Below are positions 35,401 to 50,400 of a DNA stretch of 64,000 nucleotides, piece by piece (position 1 is the first letter of the stretch; each line of letters begins with the position of its first letter). The notes below the pieces were generated by a model. It saw only the letters and a list, made by a program, of their open reading frames with translations. It was not told the origin of the DNA and made no database searches. This stretch comes from Owenia fusiformis (Eukaryota; Annelida; Polychaeta; Sabellida; Oweniidae), in NCBI GenBank assembly GCA_903813345.2, contig CAIIXF020000012.1, positions 19,537,520 to 19,601,519 on the forward strand. The letters are read 5' to 3'. A program made the translations under genes and the position numbers.

Positions 35401-38400
35401 AGACGTTTTGAATTGGAAAACAACCACATTGAATTAATGTGGCTCGAACTTCAGCACAACATGCACGCATCGTCGTTCATAGGGGTGTGCTACCGCCCTC
35501 CAAACCAGACAAGAGTGACACGTGAAAACTTCATAGAATCTTTCCAAGAATCAATCCTGCGCATTAAAGACCAAAATCCAAAATCCATATTCATACTTGG
35601 AGACTTAAACGATAGATGCAAAAACTGGTCTGATTCTCACGAAAATAGTGAACTAAAACATACCCTGGTTGACTTGCTAAATGCGATGGGTATTGACCAA
35701 ATAATAGACGAACCGACCTACATACTTCCTAATTCCCAGAACCAACTAGATGTTATAATCACCGATTCGCCCGAAAATGTTATTGATCAAGGAACCGAAG
35801 ATCCAATAGGGACATCTCACCACTCCCTTGTCTACTGTCACGTGCTCTCAACAATGAAAAAGCAAGCGTCTTTTAAAAGGGACATAATTGGTTATACAAC
35901 AAAGGAAACTACGATTTGTTAAATGAGGCGATAAGTTCTGCAAATCTAGAAGAACTAGTTGAAAACACCCCAGACATAGAAGATTGTTGCAAAGCCTGGT
36001 CTGGAAAATTCTTAGAACTAGCCAAGAAATACATACCCTTCAAAACGATCACAGTAAATAACAAGGATAAACCATGGATAACTAGTAAAGTGAAGAAAAA
36101 CATACGAAATAAAAAACGGCTCTATAACAAATTCAAAAGAACCAAGATCACAGGAGACTACACGGCCTACTCAAAAGCAAAGAATGATACGATTATCAGT
36201 ATCAAGCAAGCAAAACTGGACTTCCAAGATAAAACTAACCAGCAGATCGAAAATATGTCAAAATCGGACAAATCACGCTGGCGTATTACGAGATCTCTGT
36301 ACAATGGTGATAAAAAGAAACCCTCCATCCCACCGCTCAGACTTGGCAACAGACTGATTTCAGACCCTAGAAATAAAGCAGAACTCCTGTGTTCCTACTT
36401 TGCTGAACAATCAAGAATGGAAGAATACGACCCAGATTGGATAGAAAATCCCCCCGATCCCATACACGTCATGGGAGACATTGAATTCAACGTCGAAGAA
36501 GTTAGAGACACATTACTTATTTTAGACACCACAAAAGCAAATGGAAAAGACGGAATTAGTAATACACTCCTGAGGAAAACCGCACACTCAATTTCCCCAA
36601 GCATAGCCAAACTCCTAAATAAATCTCTCACCACGGAGACGTTCCCTAAAATGTGGAAGGAAGCTTATGTCACACCAGTGTATAAGAAAAAGGACAAACA
36701 CGAAAGAGAAAATTATCGTCCAATATCCCTGCTATCAAACGTCGCGAAAATAATGGAAAGGTTAATACACAAACGAGTCTACAACTTCTGCATGGAAAAC
36801 AACCTGCTGACTTGGAGAAACTCTGGTTTCAAAGAAGAAGACTCGACGGTAAATCAACTAACTTATATCTTGCATAAAATTTATCAAGGATTCGAAGAAA
36901 GGACTGCAGCTTGTATTGTGTTCCTAGATGCAAGCAAAGCCTTCGACAGAATTTGGCACAGAGGCCTGCTCTACAAACTCAGCTCACTTGGCATTCAAGG
37001 AAAATTGCTTAAATGGTTCCAAAGTTACCTAGAAAAAAGAGAGATACAAGTTGTCATTGAAGGAACAAAATCAACCTCACAACGCACAAACTGTGGAGTA
37101 CCACAGGGCTCTATCTTAGGCCCTCTCCTCTTTCTGATATACACAAACGACATCATCGAAGGAATACAGTGTGACCCCCACTTGTTTGCGGATGACACCA
37201 GTATAATGACATTCATAAATCGAGCAAATGTGCATGAGAAAACAACAAAAATCAACGCAGACCCAGACATGCTAAACGAATGGGCACAAAAGTGGAAAAT
37301 GCATTACAACCCCACTAAAACAGAATACATGGTGATAACGTCATTACCTGTGACAACAAACGATCTGAATTTAACCTTATCCATAGGTGACAAAAGAATA
37401 AAAAAGGTAACATCACACACTCACCTTGGCTTGACCATTCAAGAAAACCTAAATTGGGAAAACCACATAAACAATCTGAGTGAGAAAACAAGAAGACAAA
37501 TAGGAAACCTATGGAGACTCAGCGGACGCGTTCCTAGGCAACTTCAAGAAACATACTATAAAACCTACATCAGACCGATCATTGAGTACGCCTGCATCCT
37601 CTACGATAACTGTACTAACCAGCAAAGTCTTCGCATCGAGGGTATACAACGGCAAGCAGCACTAGCATGCACCAGGGCCTACGTGAGAACCGACACGGGT
37701 GAAATTCTTAAAGAGCTTGGATGGGACAAACTTGCTGAGCGACGAAAATATTACAAAATGATACTCGGATATAAAATAATGAATGAAAATCTACCCAAAT
37801 ATCTACTCGAAGTTAGCCCAAAAAGACCAAGTCGTCTGAACACTCGCCATTTTAACATGCAAACAATGTTAAGTAGAAGTGAAAAAGTGAAAAGGTCTAC
37901 CCTATACAGTGTCGCTACCACGTGGAACTCTCTCGGAGAAGAGCTGAAAACAACAGACTCTGTTGGTCGTTTCAAAATTGACTACAAAAAAGCCTCTCTA
38001 AGCAAACCAAACAAGCTATTCTCACAAGGAAAAGGAAAACATCACATAAACCTCTCAAGAATAAGAATGGGACTCAGTGCCCTGAACAATCAGCGCATGA
38101 TGTACCAGCTCATACCCGATGGTAGTTGTGACAATTGTCCCTCAAACAGGGAAGACGTAACACACTACTTCCTAAAATGTCCCCTATACGAACACCAACG
38201 GGTCATCCTACTTGAAGGAATCGATAGAATAATTGAACAATACCCTCCTAAAACCAGACATAACCTCAAATCTATTGCATCTAAGGTTCAATTGCTCATT
38301 CATGGTAGCCCCTTGTTAACCCCAACATCAAACCAAAATATCCTAATGCTTTGTCAAAACTACATAAAAAACACTGGACGTTTTCCATGATAATCGTCAA

Positions 38401-41400
38401 ACACACTTACTAATTTAAACTTCAATTATTATAGTATAATCCAACATCTCTAATTATAATGTAAATAATAAAGAGAGGAGAGCCCCTCGATAAGCGAAAT
38501 GTTTCTGGGCAATCCTCTTAAAATAAATACATTTTAAACAAAAAAAAAAAAAATGCCAATTTTTGAAATGTAGTGAATTAAGATTCATGAAATACAGTAA
38601 AACCTGTGTAAATGGAACACCTTTGGTACCTCAAAATATCCTTCCAATTGGGAGGTTTTCCACTAACAGAGGCTCATTTTTATAACGATATATCAATAGT
38701 TTACGGGACTTTGAAAAGCGTTCCACTTATGGATCAGAGCTGTTCCATTTACAGAGGTGATCCAATTTACAGCTTTTATTGTATTGCTGTATTTGGCTCA
38801 TTTACAATAATACTGTCTTTACAATTGGGTTTACTTTATTTTACAATATAACTTTGGCTAATAGGGGTGTTTAGTGGATTACAATAGAGGGAGGCAGCAT
38901 AATTAATCCCCAGTTAAAAAGATTACTTTTACATGACCCTAATATTATTTTTTCATGTTTTCAGAATTGGGCAATCACATTCTAATAGATGCACATGGTG
39001 GGGAATCTAGAACGTAAGTAAATATAGACACATTTCACATGACTCAAATCCAAGTTAGAGTTGAAAAGACTGACATTTCTAAGTGAAATGTATTGGTGTG
39101 ACATTTTGATTTAAAATAGAGTTGAAAAGACTGACATCTCTAAGTGAAATGTATTGGTGTGACATTTTGATTTAAAATAGAGTTGAAAAGACTGACATTT
39201 CTAAGTGAAATGTATTGGTGTGACATTTTGATTTAAAGTTGAAAAGACTGACATTTGTAAGTGAAATGTATTGGTGTGACATTTTGATTTAAAGTTGAAA
39301 AGACTGACATTTGTAAGTGAAATGTATTGGTGTGACATTTTGATTTAAAGTTGAAAAGACTGACATTTGTAAGTGAAATGTATTGGTGTGACATTTTGAT
39401 TTAAAATAGAGTTGAAAAGACCTGGCCTTCATCTTTAACCTTCTATAATACATGTATTAGGTTCATGTGAAATCTGCATATTATATCTTCATGAAACCAA
39501 TGAGTCACTGAAAATATTTGAATTATAAATAGATTAAAACTATTTAATTATTAATAATTATTGAAATATTTGATGTGAAAAGTAACCGAAATTTGTAAAT
39601 TGAAGAAAAGTCTGAGTTTGGATGAAATTAAGTCTATTTACAAGGCACATACCAAGTTTCCCTAATCCTAGATTTCGGGAAGCAACATGTCAGGAGTAGC
39701 AAAAACTGATCACATACTTTTTTCTATTGATTTTTTTTATTACAGAGAGACGTTGGTGAACACAAACACTTCTAATACCTCAAATGACAGTGACAAAACA
39801 TTGGTAGATGTAAGTATAACATTACACTCATACAGTATAGAAAAATAGAAATTAATTGCTTTATCCCAAATCTCTAAATTCTGATTATATCCAATCAATA
39901 TTAGTCAGTATTATGGATATACAGGGTGTCCCGAAAGTATGCCCCCCCCCACAGACATACACCAATGTCTCCATAGTATGTGTCATATATCATTTTAAAG
40001 CTCATCCAAAGGTACATTGATTTGCCAAGTATCATGGTCACAAATCAACTCACAAATGGGAAAAGGCTACAGGCATTTCAAAACTTGGTGTTTGGCCAAA
40101 ATTAAAGTCAAATTCAGTATTCCGGAAACAGCGCCAACCTGAATGTGACTAAAAATATGAATGCTATTGTCAAAGAGAGGATGGATACTGAGTTGGAAAA
40201 AGAGGTTTGAAGGGCAGATACTCAAAAGAAACTCTTCTAAAATGCCTTAAAAAGGTTCTCTGAGGATTATTAAATGCCATACCCCTACTTGAAGTGCATT
40301 TAAGGTCAAATCTGGAAAGAATTGCTGCTGTTAACATGGCCAAGGGAGACGCGGCGACTATTAATTTTGTGTAAAACTAAACTTTAATTATGGTAAAAAC
40401 AAAATTTTAAATGCTTGTAACTTTTTCCCATTTTTGAGTTGAACTATGATACTTGGCAAATCAATGTAATTTTGAAATAATATATGACACATACTATGGG
40501 GATATTGGTGTATGTCTTCCTATTGGGGGTCCATGATGTCTAAGATCAGAAATGATTATTGTCACCATATATCACACATTTACCCCCTTACCCCCACATC
40601 ACAGCCCCCCCCCCAACCACCTAGTTCTTCCAACACTGTAAAGCTTTTATGTGGACAATACCACTTATTGTTTTAGTTGGTAAAACAAAACACTTTAGAT
40701 ACTTTAGTTTATACATGTTTATTTCACAATGTAAAGATACAAGTGTGTGGATGTTCAATTGTCAAAAATTAAAGCATTTGTATTTTTACTTATATCTGTA
40801 GCCCTATACATATTATATATTATTATTACAGCTAAGTTTCTACAATTAGCATATTAAAGCATCAGTTTCTCATAGTAGTCTCTATTCATTTTCCCTTCTT
40901 CAACTGAATTGGTTGCCCAAGAATTATTATCCCACCGAACGAAGTTCGAGGGGGATATAGAGAAGCCGTCCGTCCGTCTGGGCGATAACTCCAATACCGG
41001 TTGACGGATTTGGTTCAAATTTTATAGGCTTATGCCTTATGAGTGTAGGACCTCTGCTCGAGAAGGAATTTTCAATATGGCCACTCAATTCAAAATGGCT
41101 GCCATTTTTCGTAAAAAATGTAATCGTTGATAAATCAAATACAAGTCGACGGATTTGGTCTAAATTTTATATGCTGATGCCTAGGGACAACGGAGTTTCG
41201 CACAAAAAGAGGTTTTTCAAGATGGCCGCTTAATTTCAAAATGGTGGCCACTTTTCATAAAAATATGTAATCTTTGATAACTCAAATACCAGTGAACGGA
41301 TTTGGTTCAAATTTTATATGATGATGCTTAGGGACACAGTAGCTATGTTCGACAAAAATTTTTCAAGATGGCCGCTTAATTTCAAAATGGCGGCAATTTT

Positions 41401-44400
41401 TCGTAAAAACGTAATCTTTGATAACTCAAATACCAGTGAACAGATTCGGTTGAAATTTTATACGATTATGCCTAGGGACACAGTCGCTCTGTTCAAGAAA
41501 TAATTTTCAAGATGGCGGCTGAATTTCAAGATGGCAGCCAATTTTCGTAAAAAATGTAATCTTTGATAACACATATACCAGTGAACGGATTTGGTTCAAA
41601 TTTTATATGATGATGCCTAGTTCACAATGGTATAAACTAACTTTGCCCTGTATCAAAAATCGAGCATTTAATAACTGATTCATCCTATACTTAGTAGATT
41701 ATGAGGATTAAGCATGAGTTAAATGTTATTGAACCTCGTGTAATAATTTCAATAATGATAATTACAATCTAAACATTCTTAACAATTTTATTGTTTTTTA
41801 AAAAGGCAACAGTTTTTAACATTTAACAGTATATGAAATTAATATCAATTCAATAGGACCATAGTTATACAGGTATTGTACTAATGAGCGAAAAAAGCAC
41901 CTCACGAAATTCCCGGGAATTGCTGATCAGCGTGTGATATATACAATATCTCCCACCCACCTCAGCGGGAGATATATATCACCCACTCACCTCAGATATC
42001 AATTATATTCCCACATCATTATCTACCTATAACACTACTAAGTACGGGATAACACTGTTTATCTCCTGTTGTTTATCTCTCGCTGTATATCTCCCACTCC
42101 AATATTCCAGAGAAAACATTTTTGTTCAGAGTAGAAACAGTCAATTTGTTAAAATGCCTTGCTATAGCAAAACTGTCAAAATGGATGCAGTAGAATTTTT
42201 CTTGACCAAAATGTTGATGAATTTTTCGAAAATAATGAGGATGAGAACACTTTAAGGATGCAGTACCGGGTCGGTTTTCACGTCTGTTTGCGCAGATTTT
42301 ACTTCCGGTTTGAGAAAGCTAGCTCCCAAGAACCTCATTTTCGCATTTAGTCTTATTCAAAAATTATAGTTTATTTCGATAATGGTGTTTCCAGAAAAGA
42401 ATTAAATTGCAAACATTTTATCAAGCATATTTTATCCCTTTCACTTTTATTGGAAAACTTGTTCTTGAGTCGCAATTAGTGGATACGAAAACCAGGGTTA
42501 GAAATGTGCCAGCTTTATTGAAAACTCAAAAAAGTAAAAAGATTCATTTTGGGTAGGTAAAATAATTTTTATTATGTCACCACTTTTGTTATGTCACCAC
42601 TTTTGGTGACATATTGTTATGGTCTCCGTTTTTTTGCGACGGCGGTTGGCGTCCGGCGGTTGGCGTCTGGCGGTTGGCGTCCGGCGTCTGTAACAATTTC
42701 TTACAACTTCCTATAACTTAACAAATACTGTTTAGACTGACTTCAATTTTTTTCTAAATCATCTACATGTTCTCAGAAGTTCAAATCTGACTTTAGATTT
42801 GACATTTGACCTTCAATGACCTTTTCAAGGTCAAAAAGGTCTTTTTTCAACTTGCTTCACATTGACTAAATTTTTTTTCAAAATCATCTACATGTTCTCA
42901 GAAATTCAAATCTGACTTTAGATTTGACATTTGACCTTCAAATCTGACTTTAGATTTGACATTTGACCTTCAATGACCTTCTCAAGGTCAAAAAAGGTCA
43001 AAAAGGTCTGTTTTCAACTTGCTTCAAATTGACTAAATTTTTTTTCAAAATCATCTACGTGTTCTCAGAAATTCAAATCCGACTTAAGATTTGACTTAAG
43101 ATATGACATTTGACCTTCAATGACCTTCTCAAGGTCAAAAAAGGTCTGTTTTCAACTTGCTTCAAATTGACTAAAAAAATTTTTCAAAATCATCTACGTG
43201 TTCTCAGAAATTCAAATCTGACTTTAGATTTGACTTAAGATTTGACATTTGACCTTCAATGACCTTCTCAAAGTCAAAAAAGGTCAAAAAGGTCTTTTTT
43301 CAACTTGCTTCAAATTGACTAAATTTTTTTTTCAAAATCATCTACATGTTCTCAGAAATTCAAATCTGACTTTAGATTTGACATTTGACCTTCAATGACC
43401 TTCTCAATGTCAGAAAAGGTCAAAAAGGTATTTTTTCATCTTGCTTCAAATTGACTAATTTTTTTTTCAAAATCATCTACATGTTCTCAGAAATTCAAAT
43501 ATGACTTTAGATTTGACATTTGACCTTCAATGACCTTCTCAAGGTCAAAAAAGGTCAAAAAGGTCTTTTTTCAACTTGCTTCAAATTGACTAATTTTTTT
43601 TTCAAAATCATCTACATGTTCTCAGAAATTCAAATCTGACTGTAGATTTTACATTTGACCTTTAATGACCTTCTCAAGGTCAAAAAGGTCTTTTTTCAAC
43701 TTGCTTCAAATTGACTAATTTTTTTTTTCAAAATCATCTACATGTTCTCAGAAATTCAAATCTGACTTTAGATTTGACATTTGACCATTAATGACCTTCT
43801 CAAGGTCAAAAAGGTCTGTTTTCAACTTGCTTCAAATTGACTAAAAAAAATTTTCAAATCATCTACATCTTTTCAGAAGTTCAAATTTGACTTTACAAGT
43901 TCTCAGAAATTCAAATCTGACTTAAGTTTGAACTCATAATATTGTGAGCAACTAGGTGGTGACATTTTGTCATGTTAATGCCTTGTTTTGTAATTACCAG
44001 ACGGTCAATCCTCTTCATATTGCACTTGAATGATGATAACATCATAGTGATACATTGTGACAAATATGAGCAAAATCTAATGTCTGGAACTTTCTCTACG
44101 CTGACCTGGTACTGCATCCTTAAAGAAAACAAACCTGCATATGGGTGTCCACTTGTGAATCCTCACTTGTCATAGGATAAATCAGTTATGTGATGCTCGT
44201 AGGGGTGTCACTAGAATTTTTCACAACACGCTAAATAAATGAAAACAACAGGCAAAATTAATGGAAATCATAAGTCCCTAAAAACAACAGGTGATTTTGT
44301 GAAAACAACCTGTGAAAATCGCCTGTTGCCTGCTGCTATTGAAACCCCTGTCAGCTCGGTTTTGAATATGGGGTATATCCCTCAGGAATTATGCTATCTT

Positions 44401-47400
44401 ACCTTGGGCCATATGGACCCTTAGTAAGAAATATATATTTCCATATACAGTGTATATACACCATATCCAAAACCTACCATAACAAACCCTCCTATATTCT
44501 TAGATTCATTTGAAATAGAAATTGTATTCAGTCCACATTTTTTTACCATTTAATTTTAGGATTTTCAAATAGATTAACCTCCGAATTTTTAATATAATCA
44601 TTAGCATTATTTTTGCTTTTATTTCAGAGTAACAATTCTGAAAAGACTCTGCCGGACAGAGTTGACTCAATAGATAGTACTGAGGAGTCACTTAACCAGT
44701 CTTGGCACAGACAAAATAGTGTAAGTAGAACTCTCTCATCATTAATCTCCCAAGCATATGAGCAACTGAGTACTGTAGCATGTTGAAAAGTTAAAACATT
44801 AATGCCACCCTGTTGAGATAGTGTTTGCACACTGCCAAAAGCTTGAAATATTGAGAAATGTTTAGGTCAAAAGGGTCTTTTTTCAAATTGACCAATTTTC
44901 TTTTTCAAAATCATCTAGAAGCTCTCAAAACTTCAACTCTGACTATAGATTTGACCTTCAATGACCTTCTCAAGGTCAAAAAGGTATTTTTCAACTTGCT
45001 TCAAATTGACCATTTTTTAGAAATCAACTACAAGTTCTAGGAAGTTCAAATCTGACTTTAGATTTGAGATTTCACCTTCAATGACCTTCTCAGGGTCAAA
45101 AAAGGTATTTTTAACTTGCTTCAAATGTCACCAATCTTTTTCAAAATCATCTACAAGATCTCAGAAATTCAAACCTGACTTAAGATTGAACTAATAACTT
45201 GGTGGTGACATTTTGTCATGTTGATGCCTTGTCAAGTTTGGTATAAGGTCCAATACTGAAACTTCCAGATGATCTATATTAGATCAATATTAGTATACGC
45301 ACCCACACTTACACATAGTCATCCAATATAACTAGTAAGTGAGTCCATTACACTAAATAGAATTACTACCAATGTGCCCAACTCTAGCATGGACTTACTA
45401 GATGAACTGTAGGCTGGACTTACATGTTGGCCAGAATTAAACGGAGGTGCAGAAGTCTTAATATTAACCTCTACAAATGGAGTATTTGTGAAATTAGTTA
45501 TCTCGAAAAGCAATGCCTCTTTCTTTTCATTGAAATAAGCAGTCCTTTCCATTGATGTCATTGTATTGTTAAGCTGAACTGTTATCTTATACTGAATACT
45601 GCACACCATCCAAGGCTCCATATTCACATTAGAACAACATTGATCCATTAATTCTAACCTAAACAGTGGTATGATAGAAGAAAACTTTTTAGAAATTGAA
45701 TGAACCTTTGCAATGAGACTTGAAAACATTTGAATACCACTGGTTTCAGGATATGCCTGTAGATGCAATTCAACTTGTACAATAGATCCATTGAAAACAC
45801 AATTACCATCCTGGATACGATAATTTTCTGGGCATTTTTTGATGGTGCATTCAAACTGCAGAGAGCATTTTGATTCCATGGCTAGACTTGTAGAGCCACC
45901 TGTGACATCATCAACAATGAATGTGGTGTCACCATTAGGAAGAATGTCCATTGTAAACCCATATGAGAAGTTTTCATCAATGCCCCGATGGGTTGCTTTA
46001 TATGCATCATTATTGAATGCCTCATCAATAAGCCCACATGCAACATCAACCCCAAAACAACTTGCACAGTGTTCATTTTTGAAAACATTCTGTTTTGATT
46101 TTCTTTCTGCATTGAAAGTAAAGACTGGAGCTAAACCACCATTAATACATGCCTGATAATATATGCTTGTTTCAGTACAATGGGTTGTTTGAAAGCAAGG
46201 TCTAGCAAATAAATTCTGATTATCAATGTTATATTCTTGAAAACAATCAGACTGCTTTGACAAACTCTCATACAAAACATTTGGGCTCAAATCAAGAGTA
46301 TTTACCTTGTTGTTGCTATTACAAGATACCTTTGTTTTCCAGAAGTTGATTTTGTTAGCACCATTGCAATACGCGCAAAATATGTTCTTATATATGACTC
46401 CATTTGAGTCATAGACGGGTGTCAAGTGAATCGGGTCTACCATAAGGGGTTGTTCACATTTAGCGACTGTAAGCTCGTTAGTGCGGTCTCTGCAAAATGA
46501 TCTCGCATAAACACTCTGTGATTTTGAAATTCTTAAGCAAGCTAATTCATCATCATTAAATATTTGGTCAAGCATTTTCTGTCCAGCGAGTGGGTCAAAC
46601 ATTTTTGTTGCTAAGACTTGATCAGGAATCTGTTCAAGGGGTGGGTCAAGCATTTCTGATCCCAAAAGTTGGTCAGGGATCTGTTCAAGGGGTGGGGCAA
46701 GCATTTCTGATCCAAAGACTTGATCAGGAATCTGTTCAAGGGATGGGTCAAGCATTTCTGATCCTAAAAGTTGGTCAGGGATCTGTTCAAGGGGTGGGTC
46801 GATCATTTCTGATACTAAGAGTTGACCGAGAATCTCTTCAAGGGGTGGGTCGAGTATTTCTAATAGTTGACCGGGAATCGGTTCAAGGGGTGGGTCGAGC
46901 ATTTCTGATCCTGAAAAGTGGTCAGGAATCTGTTCAAGGGGTGGGTTGAGCATTTCTGATCCTGAAAAGTGGTCAGGAATCTGTTCAAGGGGTGGGTCAA
47001 GCATTTCTGATCTTAAGAGTTGGTCAGGGATCTGTTCAGAAGGTGAGTCAAGCATTTTTGATCCAAAAAGTTGGTCAGGGATCTGTTCAATTGGTGGGTC
47101 AAGCATTTCTGATCTTAAGAGTTGGTCAGGGATCTGTTCAGAAGGTGTGTCAAGCATTTTTGATCCTGAAAAGTGGTCAGGAATCTGTTCAAGGGGTTGG
47201 TCAAGCATTTTTGATCCTAAAAGTTGGTCAGGAATCTGTTCAAGGGGTGTGTCAAGCATTTCTGATCCAAAGACTTGATCAGGAATCTCTTCAAGGGGTG
47301 GGTCGGGCATTTTTGATCCTAAAAGTTGATCAGGAATCTGTTCAATGGGTGGGTCGAGCATTTTTGGTCCTGAGTGTGAGTCAGGAATTTTCTGTCCCAG

Positions 47401-50400
47401 TTCATCACCAGATGTTGATGGATGCATTGGCAGTTCAGATAACTTACCATGTACCGATTCTGTAGAATTGTTTGCTTTCATTTGTGATATTATACCTGTG
47501 TATTGTTCATTATGTGAGTCAGGAGCAGAGACCATTGCTGCTTCAGTAGAGTCTTCAACTTTCCTTGAATCATCAGAGTCACCAGGAGGGAGACAAAATT
47601 TGCTGTAGTCATGACAACAATCTTTGTACAGGACACAGTAATCATCACACTGACAGAAGAACTCAGTTAGCTTCTGTAAAGGAGCTTCACTACATCTGTT
47701 CTTGCAAGACCTTGGTTCTGGTGGACATATAGGTGAAGATATGCCATCTCGAAACTCAATCATTATTTCAGCCATGCTTGGAGGTGTCATATTGATCATG
47801 TCATCCTGTATTTCAGCTGTCTCATCCACCTTTTCCAATATATTTTCAGGTGGTGTACCTTCCATTTTGACCAAAGTCGAAGGTGTCAGATCTCCCATTT
47901 TGATTGTTGTTGAAGGATCTGTATCTCCCATTTTGATTGGAGTCGAAGGTGTTACATCTCTCATTTTGATTGGAGTTGAAGGTGTCACATCTCTCATTTT
48001 GATTGGAGTTGAAGGTGTCACATCTCTCATTTTGATTGGAGTTGAAGGTGTCACATCTCCCATTTTGATTGTTGTTGAAGGTGCCACGTCTCCCATTTTG
48101 ATTTTTGTTGGTGTCACATCTCTCATTTTGATTGTTGTTGAAGGTGCCACATCTCCCATTTTGATATTTGTTGGTGTCACATCTCTCATTTTGATTGTCG
48201 TTGAAGGTGCCACATCTCTCATTTTGATTTTTGTTGGTGTCACATCTCTCATTTTGATTGTTGTTGAAGGTGTCACATCTCCCATTTTGACTGTTGAAGG
48301 ATCCACATCTCCCATTTTGATTGTTGTTGAAGGTATCACATCTCCCATTTCGTTTGCTGTTGAAGGTGTCACATCTCCCATTTCATTTGTTGTTGAAGGT
48401 GTCACATCTCCCATTTCGTTTGTTTTTGAAGGTGTCACATCTTCCATTTCGTTTGTTGATGAAGGTGTCACATCTCCCATTTCATTTGTTGTTGAGGTGT
48501 CACATCTTCCATTTCATTTGTTGATGAAGGTGTCACATCTCCCATTTCGTTTGTTGTTGGGGGTGTCACATCTCCCAATTCATTTGTTGTTGAAGGTGTC
48601 ACATCTCCCATTTCGTTTGTTTTTGAAGGTGTCACATCTTCCATTTTGATTGTTGTTGAAGGTGTCACATCTCCCATTTTGATTGTTGTTGAAGAATCCG
48701 CATCTCTCATTTCGATTTTTGTTGGTGTCACATCTCTCATTGTGATCGGTGTTGAAGGATCCACATCTCCCATTTTGATTGGAGTTGAAGGTGTCACATC
48801 TCCCATTTTGATTGGAGTTGAAGGTGTCACATCTCCCATTTTGACTGTTGTAGTAGGTAATACATTTGCTATTTCCAGCAAGCACCAGCAGCATATGATC
48901 AATGATGGATACCCCATTCTACTGGATCTCATTATACTGGTCCTGGAAAATGAATACATTTTGATTTAAATATATTTAATCATTGATTCTATAAAGTGTG
49001 AACAAAGTCAATATTTCTTCTGTGGTATATTCGTCAACAATACCAGCTGGGTAGTACAAGTAATGTATGACCTCATTACGTTGGGCTGTAGTAATGGCGG
49101 ACCATAATGAATATTTGAAATATCATTTTGGGGAGTTTTCATGTTCTAATCGTAATATAGACCTTAGATCAATGAATAAATCCCTTAGGGCTAGGTACAA
49201 AAGCTTTGGAACGAAAACGTTTGTGCCTAACCCTGTAGGGCTTATTTGTCGATATAACACCTGATCTTCGGTCTGTATTTCTTAAATATTAAACACTTTT
49301 CGCTGTTAGGATTTCAGAAAAGCACCCCTCAATTAAGGTAGTTTTATACAATTGCTTAGTTTATAACATATCACAAATTCAAAAATGACATTGACTCCAC
49401 ACCACGCATACATGATGTCCGTACCAAGCATTTTCTGCAAGGCCCATCTGCATAGGGCGTAGCATAAGAGTAATAAATGATAGGCGGTTAATTTATCGTC
49501 TAGGATATGCATTTAGGGATAGAATGTACATGGAAGTTAATGATATGATTTTTCAAGAGATTGAATGAGTAATACATAAATTACAATAGATTTTATCTTT
49601 GTCATCTCCTACACTGCTATAAATGTTAAACAGTATTGTTGAAGGAGGTATTTCAAAATCATAAGTTCAAAATGCCAACCCCCTGGTAGGTCAAAAATGT
49701 ATATAACAGTAAGAGAAATCAAGCAGTATATGAAAGTAATATGGGCTGTTTAAGCAAAACAAATAGAGAATTAATCATCTGGACGACCTCTTCAAATTGA
49801 AAAAATATAAGTAATGAACATTAAAATATCAAGAATTAATCACTGTCTCTATTAAAAATTAAGTGATAAAAATTGATTGATTGGAATTATTTACTGAAAG
49901 GAAGCAATCACTTTGATTTAGCATTTGTATATATAGGGGTTATGCACTGGGAGGTTTTGGATACAGGGAATATCCCGAGGGATATTCCATGTATCCAAAC
50001 CGACCGTGCATAACTGGTGTATCTCATGCTTGAATGGGTTTAGGGTAGATATAACCTTTTCCATCTTTTTCAAATGACAAGATATTTATATTTAACATTT
50101 TCGTAATATTCTTTTTGTTCAATACAATGAAATTGTAACATTTAAACTTAAAAAAAATAAATTTCAAAATTAAAAAATTAAAACTTTTGATATTTAAACT
50201 TTTGAAAAATTCCCGGGAGCGGGATGGATATATTATATCTGCCCGCATTTGGCCTGGAGCGGGACATATACAATATATCCTGCCCGCTCCTCAGATACGA
50301 TATATATTCCCGGGTGATATCTACCCAAAACCCACTCAAGTATGAGATACACTGTATTATTACATAGAAGGTTCAATGTAGCAACCCTAAAACTGAAGAT

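Larger units (their letters stand above)
34409..38551 (+). mobile_element. Non-LTR retrotransposon (LINE, Jockey/CR1-like), 5'-truncated in ORF1
   Basis: A 4.1-kb element in KSR intron 10, same strand as KSR. It ends in a poly-A run (38540-38553). The 10-bp sequence aatgccaatt at 34399-34408 recurs at 38552-38561 and fits a target duplication. It starts within ORF1, followed by endonuclease and reverse transcriptase ORFs. The coding regions are almost undamaged, implying a fairly recent insertion. The exact clade cannot be fixed by eye. Confidence 0.85.

Noticed and set aside
47702-48649. Long plus-strand open frames (315 and 157 codons) opposite the SMB gene
   Set aside because: They are the antisense reading of in-frame coding repeats. 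The minus strand has the signal peptide, SMB cysteines and non-repetitive domain.
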